A DNA stretch of 35,678 nucleotides, from the NCBI GenBank assembly GCA_017445025.1, contig JAFSVJ010000121.1, forward strand, positions 1 to 35,678. The letters are read 5' to 3'. Under the pieces are notes generated by a model. That model did no database searches, had not been told where the DNA came from, and saw nothing but the letters and a program-made list of their open reading frames with translations. The stretch is from Abditibacteriota bacterium (GTDB lineage Bacteria > Armatimonadota > UBA5829). Below, piece by piece: positions 22,333 to 29,234 of this stretch. The position numbers were made by a program, and so were the translations under genes. The number at the start of each line of letters is the position of its first letter. The first letter of the stretch is position 1.

Positions 22333-22758
22333 ATGAATTACGAAGAAGAATACGACGAACGTGACGAACGCAAACAAAAGCCCGGTTGGATAAAATCATT
22401 CCAAAACCTTCTTGCCAAACCGGAAGATGACTATTATGACGAAGAAGAGGAAGATAACACTCCAAAGAGAAATCCCATTTCCATTTGGACAGACGTTATC
22501 ACTCTTGACACTGCAAAAGAAATAGTTGAAAATCTTAAAGCAGGAGAAGAGCAAATCGTCAACTTTGAAAACACAGAAGCAGATACGGAAAACGATATAA
22601 GATACTTCCTTTACGGTGCAGTTTATGCCTTAGACGGAAATATTGATTCCATATCCAAAACTTCCATTGTTATTGCTCCAAAAGGCACTGACATTGAAAA
22701 ACCGGACTCAAAAATAAGAAAAAGCCCCTTCATAGGAGCCTTCAAGGTTAACGGTTAA
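22333..22758 (+). CDS. sepF: Cell division protein SepF
   Basis: 141 residues. An acidic, low-complexity N-terminal part (EEEYDERDERKQK, DDYYDEEEED) is followed by the SepF/DUF552 domain (about 58-138): VITLDTAKEIVENLKAGEEQIVNFEN, then RYFLYGAVYALDGNIDSIS and IVIAPKG. SepF polymerises at midcell and tethers FtsZ to the membrane; the usual amphipathic N-terminus is poorly evident, though GWIKSFQNLLA (about 18-28) could serve as the membrane-binding helix. AGGAGG precedes ATG 22333. It sits between yggS and proC, the order seen in many Terrabacteria. Confidence 0.92.
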   Translation: MNYEEEYDERDERKQKPGWIKSFQNLLAKPEDDYYDEEEEDNTPKRNPISIWTDVITLDTAKEIVENLKAGEEQIVNFENTEADTENDIRYFLYGAVYALDGNIDSISKTSIVIAPKGTDIEKPDSKIRKSPFIGAFKVNG

Positions 22759-22759
22759 A

Positions 22760-23602
22760 ATGAACGATTTGTCTAAAAACACTTCAATTCAAAAACTGTC
22801 TCCTTCTCTAAAAATAGGTATCATAGGCTCCGGTTTTATGGGCACATCCATAGCCAAAGGTATTCACGAAAGTTTTCCGAAAATTGAAATCACTCTCAGT
22901 GATATTGACAAAGAAAAGCTCAAGATCATCAAAAGCACCTTAGGCATAAACACTTCCTCCGATAACGTCCAAACAATAAAGGAGTCCAATATCATATTTT
23001 TGGCAGTAAAGCCCAACATTATTCCACAAGTTCTTGAAGAGATTTCAAAATCTGCCACAAAGGACAAACTCATTATTTCCATAGCTGCCGGGGTCACCAT
23101 TAATACTCTCGAAACAGCCCTTCAAAACAGCCCCATAATAAGAGTTATGCCAAATATATGCGCTCAAATACAAGAAGGTGCCCTTGCCTACGCCACAGGC
23201 TCAAAAGTGACCAAAGCCCACTCCGAATTGTGCGACAAGCTTCTCTCTGCCTTAGGACTTGCTCTAAAAGTTGAAGAAAAAATGCTTGACGCCGTGACAG
23301 GTCTTTCCGGCTCCGGTCCCGCTTTCATTTTTATGGCAATTGAAGCTTTAAGTGACGGCGGAGTTCTCTGTGGACTGCCGAGAGATATATCAAACAAATT
23401 AGCTGCCCAAACTGTTTTAGGATCAGCTAAGATGTATCTTGCAGACAACTGTCACGCCGGTGCCTTAAAAGATATGGTGACAAGTCCCGGGGGAACCACT
23501 ATTTGCGGTGTAAAAGCCCTTGAAGATAAGTCTTTCCGCTCAGCTCTCATGGACGCTGTCCAAAAAGCTACGGAACAATCAAAGAAATTCTCACAAAAAT
23601 AA
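22760..23602 (+). CDS. proC: Pyrroline-5-carboxylate reductase
   Basis: 280 residues. Last step of proline synthesis (P5C + NAD(P)H to proline), cytosolic. The Rossmann motif IGIIGSGFMGTSIAKGI (about 19-35), LAVKPNIIPQVL, ISIAAGVTI, RVMPNICAQIQEGALAYATG and the dimer/active-site segment TGLSGSGPAFIFMAIEAL...GLPRD...TSPGGTTICGVKALE are standard. Starts one base after the sepF stop, so it is translationally coupled. It has an N-terminal extension of about 15 residues before the nucleotide-binding strand. Confidence 0.95.
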   Translation: MNDLSKNTSIQKLSPSLKIGIIGSGFMGTSIAKGIHESFPKIEITLSDIDKEKLKIIKSTLGINTSSDNVQTIKESNIIFLAVKPNIIPQVLEEISKSATKDKLIISIAAGVTINTLETALQNSPIIRVMPNICAQIQEGALAYATGSKVTKAHSELCDKLLSALGLALKVEEKMLDAVTGLSGSGPAFIFMAIEALSDGGVLCGLPRDISNKLAAQTVLGSAKMYLADNCHAGALKDMVTSPGGTTICGVKALEDKSFRSALMDAVQKATEQSKKFSQK

Positions 23603-23620
23603 GCCTCTTATGAGGCTTTT
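23601..23620 (+). terminator. Terminator after proC
   Basis: AAGCCTC-ttat-GAGGCTT followed by TTCTTGTT. Short 7-bp stem with a modest T tract that overlaps the proC stop; read-through into the next gene, 27 nt downstream, is likely because no promoter is visible there. Confidence 0.7.
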
Positions 23621-23629
23621 CTTGTTATT

Positions 23630-24685
23630 ATGAATATAGAAAAACTAAACATTCCAAACTTAAAGGATGAACAAAACAAAACCATAAACTCTGTGACATC
23701 TCTTACCCAAAATCTCTGTAAAATTGACTATTACGGAGATTTTATGATTGACGAGATATTAAAAAAGTCCAAAACCGGATATGACATAAACCAAGTTGCC
23801 ACCAAGTGTTTAATTCCTCAAACTCCCTACAAACTTGATTTCTATCTGAGAGATTTCGGTTGCACTTGTTTTACCTGCCTAAACCACAAAAACTCTCCTA
23901 TTTTAGGAAGAAATTATGATATGCCCATAGGCTCCCATTTATGTGCAATATGCGAAACCAAAAGCGCAAAGGGTTATAATTTCATAGGTGCACTGGATAT
24001 GTTTTACATGGGAGTTGACGAAGAGTTTCTTAATCTTCCGGAGAAAAGAGTCCAATGCCTTTATGCTCCCCACCAAGTTCAAGACGGAATTAACGAAAAG
24101 GGACTGGCATGCGCTCTCCTTTTCCTAAACGAAAAAAAAACTGTTCAAAACACAGGAAAACCCTTTCTTCCTTCAAACCTGTTGGTATGCACCCTTTTAA
24201 ACAAAACCTCCACTGTTAAGGAAGCTTGTGAAATCCTTAATAATTATGACTTTGTATCCCTTTTTGAAAATTATGATTTTAATCATCACTACATAATCTG
24301 TGATGCCAAAGGGGACATGGCTATCATTGAATATATAGAGAACAAATTAATTGTCATAAGAGATAGAAAAGGATATTTAACTTTATCAAATTACTACAAA
24401 TCTCTCCCGGAGAAAGGCCAAAAAGGTATAGGTTTTTTAAGAGTTGCCACAATAGAACATCTCCTAAAAAAGAACCCTACCCCTTCAAATGAAACAGCTA
24501 TGTCTAACCTTGAATGCGTTTCCTACGGCAGGGAGCTGGACAAATACGACCTTATGGCAGAGGGACGAGAATACTACCAAAAAGGTATTTCTTATTGGTC
24601 ACAGGTTTATGATACAAGAGAAAAGTCTTTAGATATGGTATTTAGAGAAAATTATAAGAAAGTATTTAAATTTAAGCTATGCTAA
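23630..24685 (+). CDS. Ntn-hydrolase of the C45/choloylglycine-hydrolase (linear amide) type
   Basis: 351 residues. The core shows DFGCTCFTCLNHKNSPILGRNYDMP (seen in part as GCTCF and GRNYDMP, about 77-101), matching the linear-amide C-N hydrolase/acyl-CoA:6-APA acyltransferase-like family. In that family an internal Cys becomes the N-terminal nucleophile after removal of the preceding residues; here the candidate is Cys78 or Cys80. Further family features are DGINEKGLACALLFLNE (in part), then HHYIICDAKGDMAIIEY and a C-terminal SYWSQVYD...LDMVFRENY. No signal peptide, so it is cytosolic. Substrate unknown (peptide, carcinine-like or acyl-amide). Its stop codon region (CTATGCTAA) looks like it once overlapped the uxaE start by 4 nt. 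Confidence 0.78.
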   Translation: MNIEKLNIPNLKDEQNKTINSVTSLTQNLCKIDYYGDFMIDEILKKSKTGYDINQVATKCLIPQTPYKLDFYLRDFGCTCFTCLNHKNSPILGRNYDMPIGSHLCAICETKSAKGYNFIGALDMFYMGVDEEFLNLPEKRVQCLYAPHQVQDGINEKGLACALLFLNEKKTVQNTGKPFLPSNLLVCTLLNKTSTVKEACEILNNYDFVSLFENYDFNHHYIICDAKGDMAIIEYIENKLIVIRDRKGYLTLSNYYKSLPEKGQKGIGFLRVATIEHLLKKNPTPSNETAMSNLECVSYGRELDKYDLMAEGREYYQKGISYWSQVYDTREKSLDMVFRENYKKVFKFKLC

Positions 24686-24689
24686 ATAT
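24677..24689 (+). repeat. 13-nt direct repeat, left copy (decayed uxaE start)
   Basis: CTATGCTAAATAT, identical to 25142-25154 where it carries the uxaE start codon. Here it covers the stop codon of the Ntn-hydrolase gene and an ATG that opens only five codons. It marks the left edge of the inserted segment 24690-25074. Confidence 0.7.
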
Positions 24690-24749
24690 GTTTTACTAAC
24701 ATTTTTTACTCTTTATTTAAGTAATTTTGTTTTGGTAGGTAAATAATTT

Positions 24750-25076
24750 ATGGCAAATGCTAATTTTAAAGATTTCATACATAGGATGATAGATTTTGAG
24801 GATTGTCGTTCTATGGTAGTTTATCCTTTTGAGAAGCTTGTTGAGTTTCATTTTTTTGATACTTGTGAGCGTGAGATTACTTCTTCTTATATGCCTGTTG
24901 AGTGCTTAGAAACCTTAGTGGAGGAAGCTCGTTCCCTTATGGGTAATCGTATGGTGCATAATGATTATCATTTAGGTAATTATGTTATAGAACAGAATGG
25001 TAGTATTTATATATTTTCAATTTCTATCAAGGACTGTTGTATTAAGGTAGTTCTTAATAATTGTAAATTTCTTTAA
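24750..25076 (+). CDS. Small protein of unknown function with alien codon usage
   Basis: 108 residues, no recognised family; no signal peptide or membrane helix. It has several Cys (CRSM, FDTCERE, MPVECLE, KDCCIK) and an HNDYHLGNYVIEQNG stretch. Codon use differs sharply from every neighbour: Arg is CGT in four of five cases and Glu is GAG in seven of ten, whereas surrounding genes use mostly AGA and GAA; T is abundant on the coding strand. GGTAGGT precedes ATG 24750. The gene lies wholly within the insert between a decayed uxaE start and a uxaE/Ntn-hydrolase chimera, and its last codons overlap that chimera in another frame. The real C-terminus may therefore have been replaced. Probably recently acquired; it might be a truncated gene. 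Confidence 0.5.
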   Translation: MANANFKDFIHRMIDFEDCRSMVVYPFEKLVEFHFFDTCEREITSSYMPVECLETLVEEARSLMGNRMVHNDYHLGNYVIEQNGSIYIFSISIKDCCIKVVLNNCKFL

Positions 25077-25137
25077 AAAGAGGTTTATTCCTTATAAATA
25101 CTCTTTCAGAGCAAATATAAAATTCAAACTATACTAA
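25075..25137 (+). pseudogene. Chimeric remnant: uxaE codons 9-21 joined to the last codons of the Ntn-hydrolase gene
   Basis: Read in one frame the DNA gives KKRFIPYKYSFRA, matching KQGFIPYKYSFRA of uxaE (33 of 39 nt, most changes synonymous). It runs straight into KFKLY and a stop (AAATTCAAACTATACTAA), matching KFKLC-stop of the Ntn-hydrolase (15 of 18 nt). The order uxaE-then-hydrolase is the reverse of the intact genes, as expected for a collapsed tandem duplication of the hydrolase-uxaE junction. Confidence 0.75.
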
Positions 25138-25143
25138 AATACT

Positions 25144-26502
25144 ATGCTAAATATAAATAATATTATCAAACAAGGGTTCATTCCCTATAAATACTCCTTC
25201 AGAGCAACAAAAGATAAAAAAGCTCTCTGTATCCTTCAAAAAGGGACAGAGAAATTTATCTGTGTGAAAAGCAGAGAAAAGAGTCAAATCTTTAAAGATG
25301 TCATCAAGGAGTTTAAAGACGAAAATTCTTATATTAGTATTTTCAAACTCAACTGGGATAACTACATCTCTCTCAAGAAGCACATAAGCATTTCTCCCAC
25401 AAAAATCAACAAAAGAGTATCCTTCGGTGTGGGTGACAGGACAGGTCTTGCCACAGCTTCTCAACTGAGAGCCATAACCAAATTTGATGTCTTTCCCATT
25501 TTAGCACAACAGACTCCCGAAGAACTGAGAGCTTTAAACAGAACTTACAAATCCTGCCTTCTTAACTCGGTTATGGGTGTCCTGCAAACAGGATTTGTAG
25601 GAGATTGGGGAGCTGACGCCAATAATATCTCTGACCCTGAAGATTTAGCCGAAGCTATTAAAGCAGACTATTCCATGTTTACAATTAACATAGTCCCCTT
25701 TTTGAGAAAACTCCCGGAAGAAGAACCCCAAATAATTATAAATAAACTCAACGAAACAAGCAAAGCCTTAATAGATAAATTTAACTATTTCGGAAACCTT
25801 TATAACATTTCCGAAGATGCTTTTATATATTCTGCATATCAAACAGAAAAAGGGGTGGAAACTGCCCTAAATTACTACAAGGAAATTAAAAAAAACAGAG
25901 ATGATTTTGACTTTGAAATAGGCTTTAACAAAGCAACTGAAACCACAACCTTAAGCGATTTGCTTTTTATTATGCTGTATCTAAAAGAAAACAATATAAA
26001 AATCACATCCATTGCACCTAAATTTGAAGGCCATTGGATCCCCGGCTGTGAATATCAGGGAAACAGAGAAAAACTCTTTGAACAAATGAAACAATTTTCC
26101 GAAATAACGGATAAGCACGGTGACGTTCGTCTATCCCTTCACTCCTCAGATAAATTCTCTGTATACCCATCTTTCAAACGCCTGACGGATAACAATTATC
26201 ACATAAAAACCAGTGGCACAAGTTGGCTCAGATTACTGATATTGGTAGCAATCCACCAAAAAGACCTCTTTGATAAAATGTATAATCTTTCCGTCAATAA
26301 ACAAAGAGGAAAAGTTCCCTATTATAACAAAGAACATCCGGAGCTGTTTATAAACGACCCGGCTTTGTGTATGCTCTTCCACACAAGTTATGATGTTATT
26401 TTAAATGAGTTAAAGGATGATATAAAAAACTTCTTCAATGCCCACGAAGAAGAATATTACCATCTCATCATGAGCCACTTGGCAAAACATTTATCAAATT
26501 AA
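25144..26502 (+). CDS. uxaE: Tagaturonate epimerase (UxaE family)
   Basis: 452 residues. Resembles UxaE, described in Thermotoga, which interconverts D-tagaturonate and D-fructuronate in galacturonate catabolism. Supporting segments: SFGVGDRTGLATASQLRAI (about 93-111), PILAQQTPEELRALNR, GDWGADANNISDPEDLAEAI, FDFEIGFNKATETTTLSDLLFIM, APKFEGHWIPGCEYQG, DVRLSLHSSDKFSVYP and KTSGTSWL. His, Asp and Glu in these segments would bind the metal. Cytosolic. No ribosome site precedes ATG 25144; ancestral coupling to the overlapping hydrolase stop codon is likely and was lost when the insert arrived. No other uronate genes are nearby, although DUF4838 resembles alpha-glucuronidase. Confidence 0.8.
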   Translation: MLNINNIIKQGFIPYKYSFRATKDKKALCILQKGTEKFICVKSREKSQIFKDVIKEFKDENSYISIFKLNWDNYISLKKHISISPTKINKRVSFGVGDRTGLATASQLRAITKFDVFPILAQQTPEELRALNRTYKSCLLNSVMGVLQTGFVGDWGADANNISDPEDLAEAIKADYSMFTINIVPFLRKLPEEEPQIIINKLNETSKALIDKFNYFGNLYNISEDAFIYSAYQTEKGVETALNYYKEIKKNRDDFDFEIGFNKATETTTLSDLLFIMLYLKENNIKITSIAPKFEGHWIPGCEYQGNREKLFEQMKQFSEITDKHGDVRLSLHSSDKFSVYPSFKRLTDNNYHIKTSGTSWLRLLILVAIHQKDLFDKMYNLSVNKQRGKVPYYNKEHPELFINDPALCMLFHTSYDVILNELKDDIKNFFNAHEEEYYHLIMSHLAKHLSN

Positions 26503-26560
26503 TATAACAATAATCTCAATACCTAAAAACTTGATATAAACACCAAAAAAGTGGTATAAT
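26503..26560 (+). repeat. 58-bp direct repeat, copy 1: duplicated murC promoter
   Basis: Begins at the base after the uxaE stop codon and ends at the last base of a -10 box. It matches 26781-26838 at 57 of 58 positions (CACCA versus CACCT). It contains -35 TTGATA (26531-26536) and -10 TATAAT (26555-26560), 18 nt apart. The palindromic element begins at the next base, so this copy would transcribe the element. Confidence 0.9.
26531..26560 (+). promoter_or_regulatory. Promoter copy 1 upstream of the palindromic element
   Basis: TTGATA, 18-nt spacer, extended -10 GTGGTATAAT. Predicted start near 26567, inside the element, so an RNA of the whole hairpin could be made and could run on toward murC. 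Confidence 0.7.
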
Positions 26561-26775
26561 ATAAAATTTCAAATCACCAAAAAGATCATTTTTTCGCAAG
26601 AAATAATGAATTGACGTCTTCGACTGTAATGAGTGAGTAGTGGGACAAAAGAGCGAGTGCAAAGCACGATGCTAATTTGTTTCAATACGAAGGAATGTCA
26701 AGGAGATAAGTCAAGAGTTATTTCATTAAGCGAAAAAATAGAGATTTTTAGGGGATTTGTTATTTTATATTAATA
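26561..26775 (-). repeat. Palindromic dispersed element, copy 2
   Basis: Reverse orientation relative to copies 1 and 3. Left end ATAAAATTTCAAATCACC, right end read in reverse ATAAAATAACAAATCCCC; both are followed by AAAAA-, ATTTTTTCGC- and AAGAAATAA-like blocks, giving imperfect terminal inverted repeats of about 50 bp. A GTGC-aaa-GCAC apex (26656-26667) lies at the centre. Shares 16 nt TTTGTTTCAATACGAA (26676-26691) and 17 nt GTAATGAGTGAGTAGTG (26626-26642) with copy 3 as exact reverse complements. No coding frame. Confidence 0.85.
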
Positions 26776-26780
26776 ATTAT

Positions 26781-26838
26781 TATAACAATAATCTCAATAC
26801 CTAAAAACTTGATATAAACACCTAAAAAGTGGTATAAT
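26781..26838 (+). repeat. 58-bp direct repeat, copy 2: functional murC promoter
   Basis: Second copy of 26503-26560, one mismatch, 278 bp downstream. It is followed by AATTATGTG and the murC leader. Confidence 0.9.
26809..26838 (+). promoter_or_regulatory. Promoter of the murC-ftsQ operon
   Basis: -35 TTGATA (26809-26814), 18-nt spacer, extended -10 GTGGTATAAT (to 26838). Predicted start near 26845. The early leader has the inverted repeat TGTCA-atg-TGACA (26846-26858 region), a possible operator or small hairpin. Confidence 0.8.
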
Positions 26839-26874
26839 AATTATGTGTCAATGTGACAATTAAGGAGAATAGTT

Positions 26875-28233
26875 TTGAAGCAAATTAAATACCACCTGAT
26901 AGGTATAGGTGGGGAAGGAATGAGTCCCATTGCCGAGATTTTGCACAGACAAGGACATATTATTTCAGGTAGCGATACAACAGATAAACCTATTTTAAAA
27001 TATTTATCATCTCTCGGAATTAAGGTTTTCATAGGTCAAAAAGAAGAAAACATAACCGACCAAGATGTTATTATATATACCACTGCCATTCAAGGAGACA
27101 ATCCGGAGTTTAAAAAAGCCAAGGAAACAGATAAAATTCTTATTTCCCGCCCCGTTATGTTAGGGAAACTTTTAGAACAATATAATAACAGAATAACTGT
27201 CTCAGGTGTTCACGGCAAAACTACCACCACTACACTAATCGACAAGATCCTCAGCATGGGAGGAATTGACAACACTTCCCTTATCGGCTCTCGTGTTGCA
27301 GAGTTGGGAGGAAATCTTAGATTAGGGCAAGGTGATACAATTTTAACGGAAGCTTGCGAAGCTTTTAAATCTTTTCTCAATCTAAAACCCAGCATTGCGG
27401 TTTTAACAAACATAGACGCAGACCATTTGGACAACTATGGCACAATAGAAAACATTGAAGCCACCTTCAAACAATTTGCAGAGAAAAACGTAGATCCTGA
27501 CGGAGTGATTATCTACAACATAGATGACGAAAGATTACAGAGAGTTGTCAAAGACAGTGGCAAAAAACTTATATCTTACGGTCTCTCACCGAATGCTGAC
27601 TATTTTGCAAAACATATCGCCATTGATGGTCAATTTATTAACTACGACTTATATATCAATCAAAAACTTATTACAAATATAAAACTTAAAGCATTAGGCA
27701 CTCACAATGTATATAATTCTCTTGCCGCTATAGCTTGTGCTTCTTTGTTTAACATACCTATTAATACCATAAAAGCTGCCTTTGAGAACTTTAATATGCC
27801 GGCTCGTCGATTTAACATTCTTTACAACAAAGAAATAATAGTGGTGGATGATTATGCTCACCACCCCACAGAAATTCAATCTACTTTAAATGCGGCTAAG
27901 ACTCATTTTCCAAACCACAGAATGATTGCGGTTTTCCAACCTCACCTATATTCAAGAACTCAAACTCACTACAAAGCTTTTGCAAAAGCTCTTGAAATTG
28001 CGGATGAAATCATAGTTACAGACATTTATGCCGCAAGAGAACTTCCCATTGAAGGAGTCACCGGCCACATTATATGTGACGAGATTAAAAACAAAAAAAT
28101 CACCTTCAAGAAAATGCCCGCAATTTGTGACTGTCTTCTAAAAGAAAAGAAAGATGGAGATATTATAATATTCTTAGGTGCGGGAAATATAGACAGTGTG
28201 GCTAAAAAACTGGTCTCAAAATTAGAGAAATAA
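26875..28233 (+). CDS. murC: UDP-N-acetylmuramate-L-alanine ligase
   Basis: 452 residues from TTG 26875, supported by AAGGAG seven bases upstream. Cytosolic ATP-dependent Mur ligase that adds L-Ala to UDP-MurNAc. The N-terminal Rossmann part has YHLIGIGGEGMSPIAEIL, the central ATPase part has SGVHGKTTTTTLI (P-loop, about 110-122), SIAVLTNIDADHLDNYG, LGTHNVYNSLAAIA, and the C-terminal domain begins DDYAHHPTEI and contains AVFQPHLYSRT, all typical of MurC. First gene of a tight peptidoglycan/division operon; the next start codon overlaps its stop by one base. Confidence 0.96.
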   Translation: MKQIKYHLIGIGGEGMSPIAEILHRQGHIISGSDTTDKPILKYLSSLGIKVFIGQKEENITDQDVIIYTTAIQGDNPEFKKAKETDKILISRPVMLGKLLEQYNNRITVSGVHGKTTTTTLIDKILSMGGIDNTSLIGSRVAELGGNLRLGQGDTILTEACEAFKSFLNLKPSIAVLTNIDADHLDNYGTIENIEATFKQFAEKNVDPDGVIIYNIDDERLQRVVKDSGKKLISYGLSPNADYFAKHIAIDGQFINYDLYINQKLITNIKLKALGTHNVYNSLAAIACASLFNIPINTIKAAFENFNMPARRFNILYNKEIIVVDDYAHHPTEIQSTLNAAKTHFPNHRMIAVFQPHLYSRTQTHYKAFAKALEIADEIIVTDIYAARELPIEGVTGHIICDEIKNKKITFKKMPAICDCLLKEKKDGDIIIFLGAGNIDSVAKKLVSKLEK

Positions 28234-29234
28234 TGAATATAATCGAAGATTTAAATATCGATGGCGTGGAAATCCTCCAAAAAGAACCTTTAAGCAAACG
28301 AACCACCTTCGGCATTGGGGGATGCGCCAAAGTTTTTCTTAATATCAGCACAATAGACGCTTTGAAGAAAGGGGTTATATATCTAAACCAAAACTCCATA
28401 CCTTACATGGTCATAGGAGACGGAACCAATCTATTGGTGACTGATAAAGACCTTGATATAATCTTTATCAAGCTTGTGGGAGATTTTAAAGAAATATCTT
28501 ACTTTCCAAATCACAATTCACAAATTGTCACCAGCCCCTTATATAGTATGGAGGGAGAAGATTCCCGTCAACCGGAAAGCCCCACAACCCATACAGAGGA
28601 AGATAATTTCGCTATAATAAGAGTTGGGGCCGGAGTTAAACTCTCCGACCTAACAAAGGATACTCTTAAAAAAGGTTTTGGGGGACTTGAAAAGATTGGA
28701 TCTATCCCGGGAACTATAGGCGGAGCCTGCCTTATGAACGCAGGTGTCCGATATTTTGATATTTCTACATATATTGAATCCGTAGGAGTAATAGACAAAA
28801 AAGGCAATGCCTTTGAAATGCCAAAGGAATCTTGCCAATACTCCTACAGAGAAAGTATTTTTCAACAGACAGACGAGTATATAATAACTCACGCCAATTT
28901 AAGACTTGTAAAAACAGATACAACCCCTTTATGGGATGTCCTAATCGCCGGCATAGAAAAGCGAAAAGCCACCCAGCCCAAAGGCAAATGTGCGGGCTGT
29001 TTCTTTAAAAACCAAAATAACCAATCCAGCGGAAAGCTTATAGAAGAATGCGGACTAAAGGGCCTTTCTGTGGGGGACGCTTATGTGGCACAAGAACACG
29101 CCAATTTCATTATGAACAGAGGCAATGCCACAGCTATAGATGTGCTTAGATTAGCTAACATAATCAAAGAAGAAGTCCGAAAACAAAAAGGTGCCAACCT
29201 TCAATTTGAAGTTAGGATAATTAAAAATGAATAA
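28233..29234 (+). CDS. murB: UDP-N-acetylenolpyruvoylglucosamine reductase with an unusual insertion
   Basis: 333 residues. FAD-dependent reductase forming UDP-MurNAc. Visible: KRTTFGIGG, PYMVIGDGTNLLV, GGLEKIGSIPGTIGGACLMNAG (in part), the substrate Tyr/Arg in YSYRESIF, CAGCFFKN, SGKLIEECGLKG, and the C-terminal Glu in LQFEVRII. The general-acid Ser of the E. coli enzyme (GSFFKNP) is Cys here (GCFFKN). Between KEISYF and FAIIRVGAG there is an extra, polar stretch of about 33 residues (about 90-122; contains NHNSQIVTSPLYS and RQPESPTTHTEED) that MurB proteins normally lack. It lies on the surface side of the FAD domain and is probably tolerated. Overlaps ddl by 8 nt. Confidence 0.92.
   Translation: MNIIEDLNIDGVEILQKEPLSKRTTFGIGGCAKVFLNISTIDALKKGVIYLNQNSIPYMVIGDGTNLLVTDKDLDIIFIKLVGDFKEISYFPNHNSQIVTSPLYSMEGEDSRQPESPTTHTEEDNFAIIRVGAGVKLSDLTKDTLKKGFGGLEKIGSIPGTIGGACLMNAGVRYFDISTYIESVGVIDKKGNAFEMPKESCQYSYRESIFQQTDEYIITHANLRLVKTDTTPLWDVLIAGIEKRKATQPKGKCAGCFFKNQNNQSSGKLIEECGLKGLSVGDAYVAQEHANFIMNRGNATAIDVLRLANIIKEEVRKQKGANLQFEVRIIKNE

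Noticed and set aside
24690..25141. Insertion sequence or MITE carrying the 108-codon gene
   Set aside because: The 13-nt flanking repeats are explained by duplicated uxaE starts, no terminal inverted repeats are seen, and the ORF has no transposase features.
26561..26775. Element copy 2 as an ordinary intrinsic terminator or attenuator of murC
   Set aside because: It is far too long, has no T tract placed for termination, and occurs in unrelated contexts elsewhere in the window.
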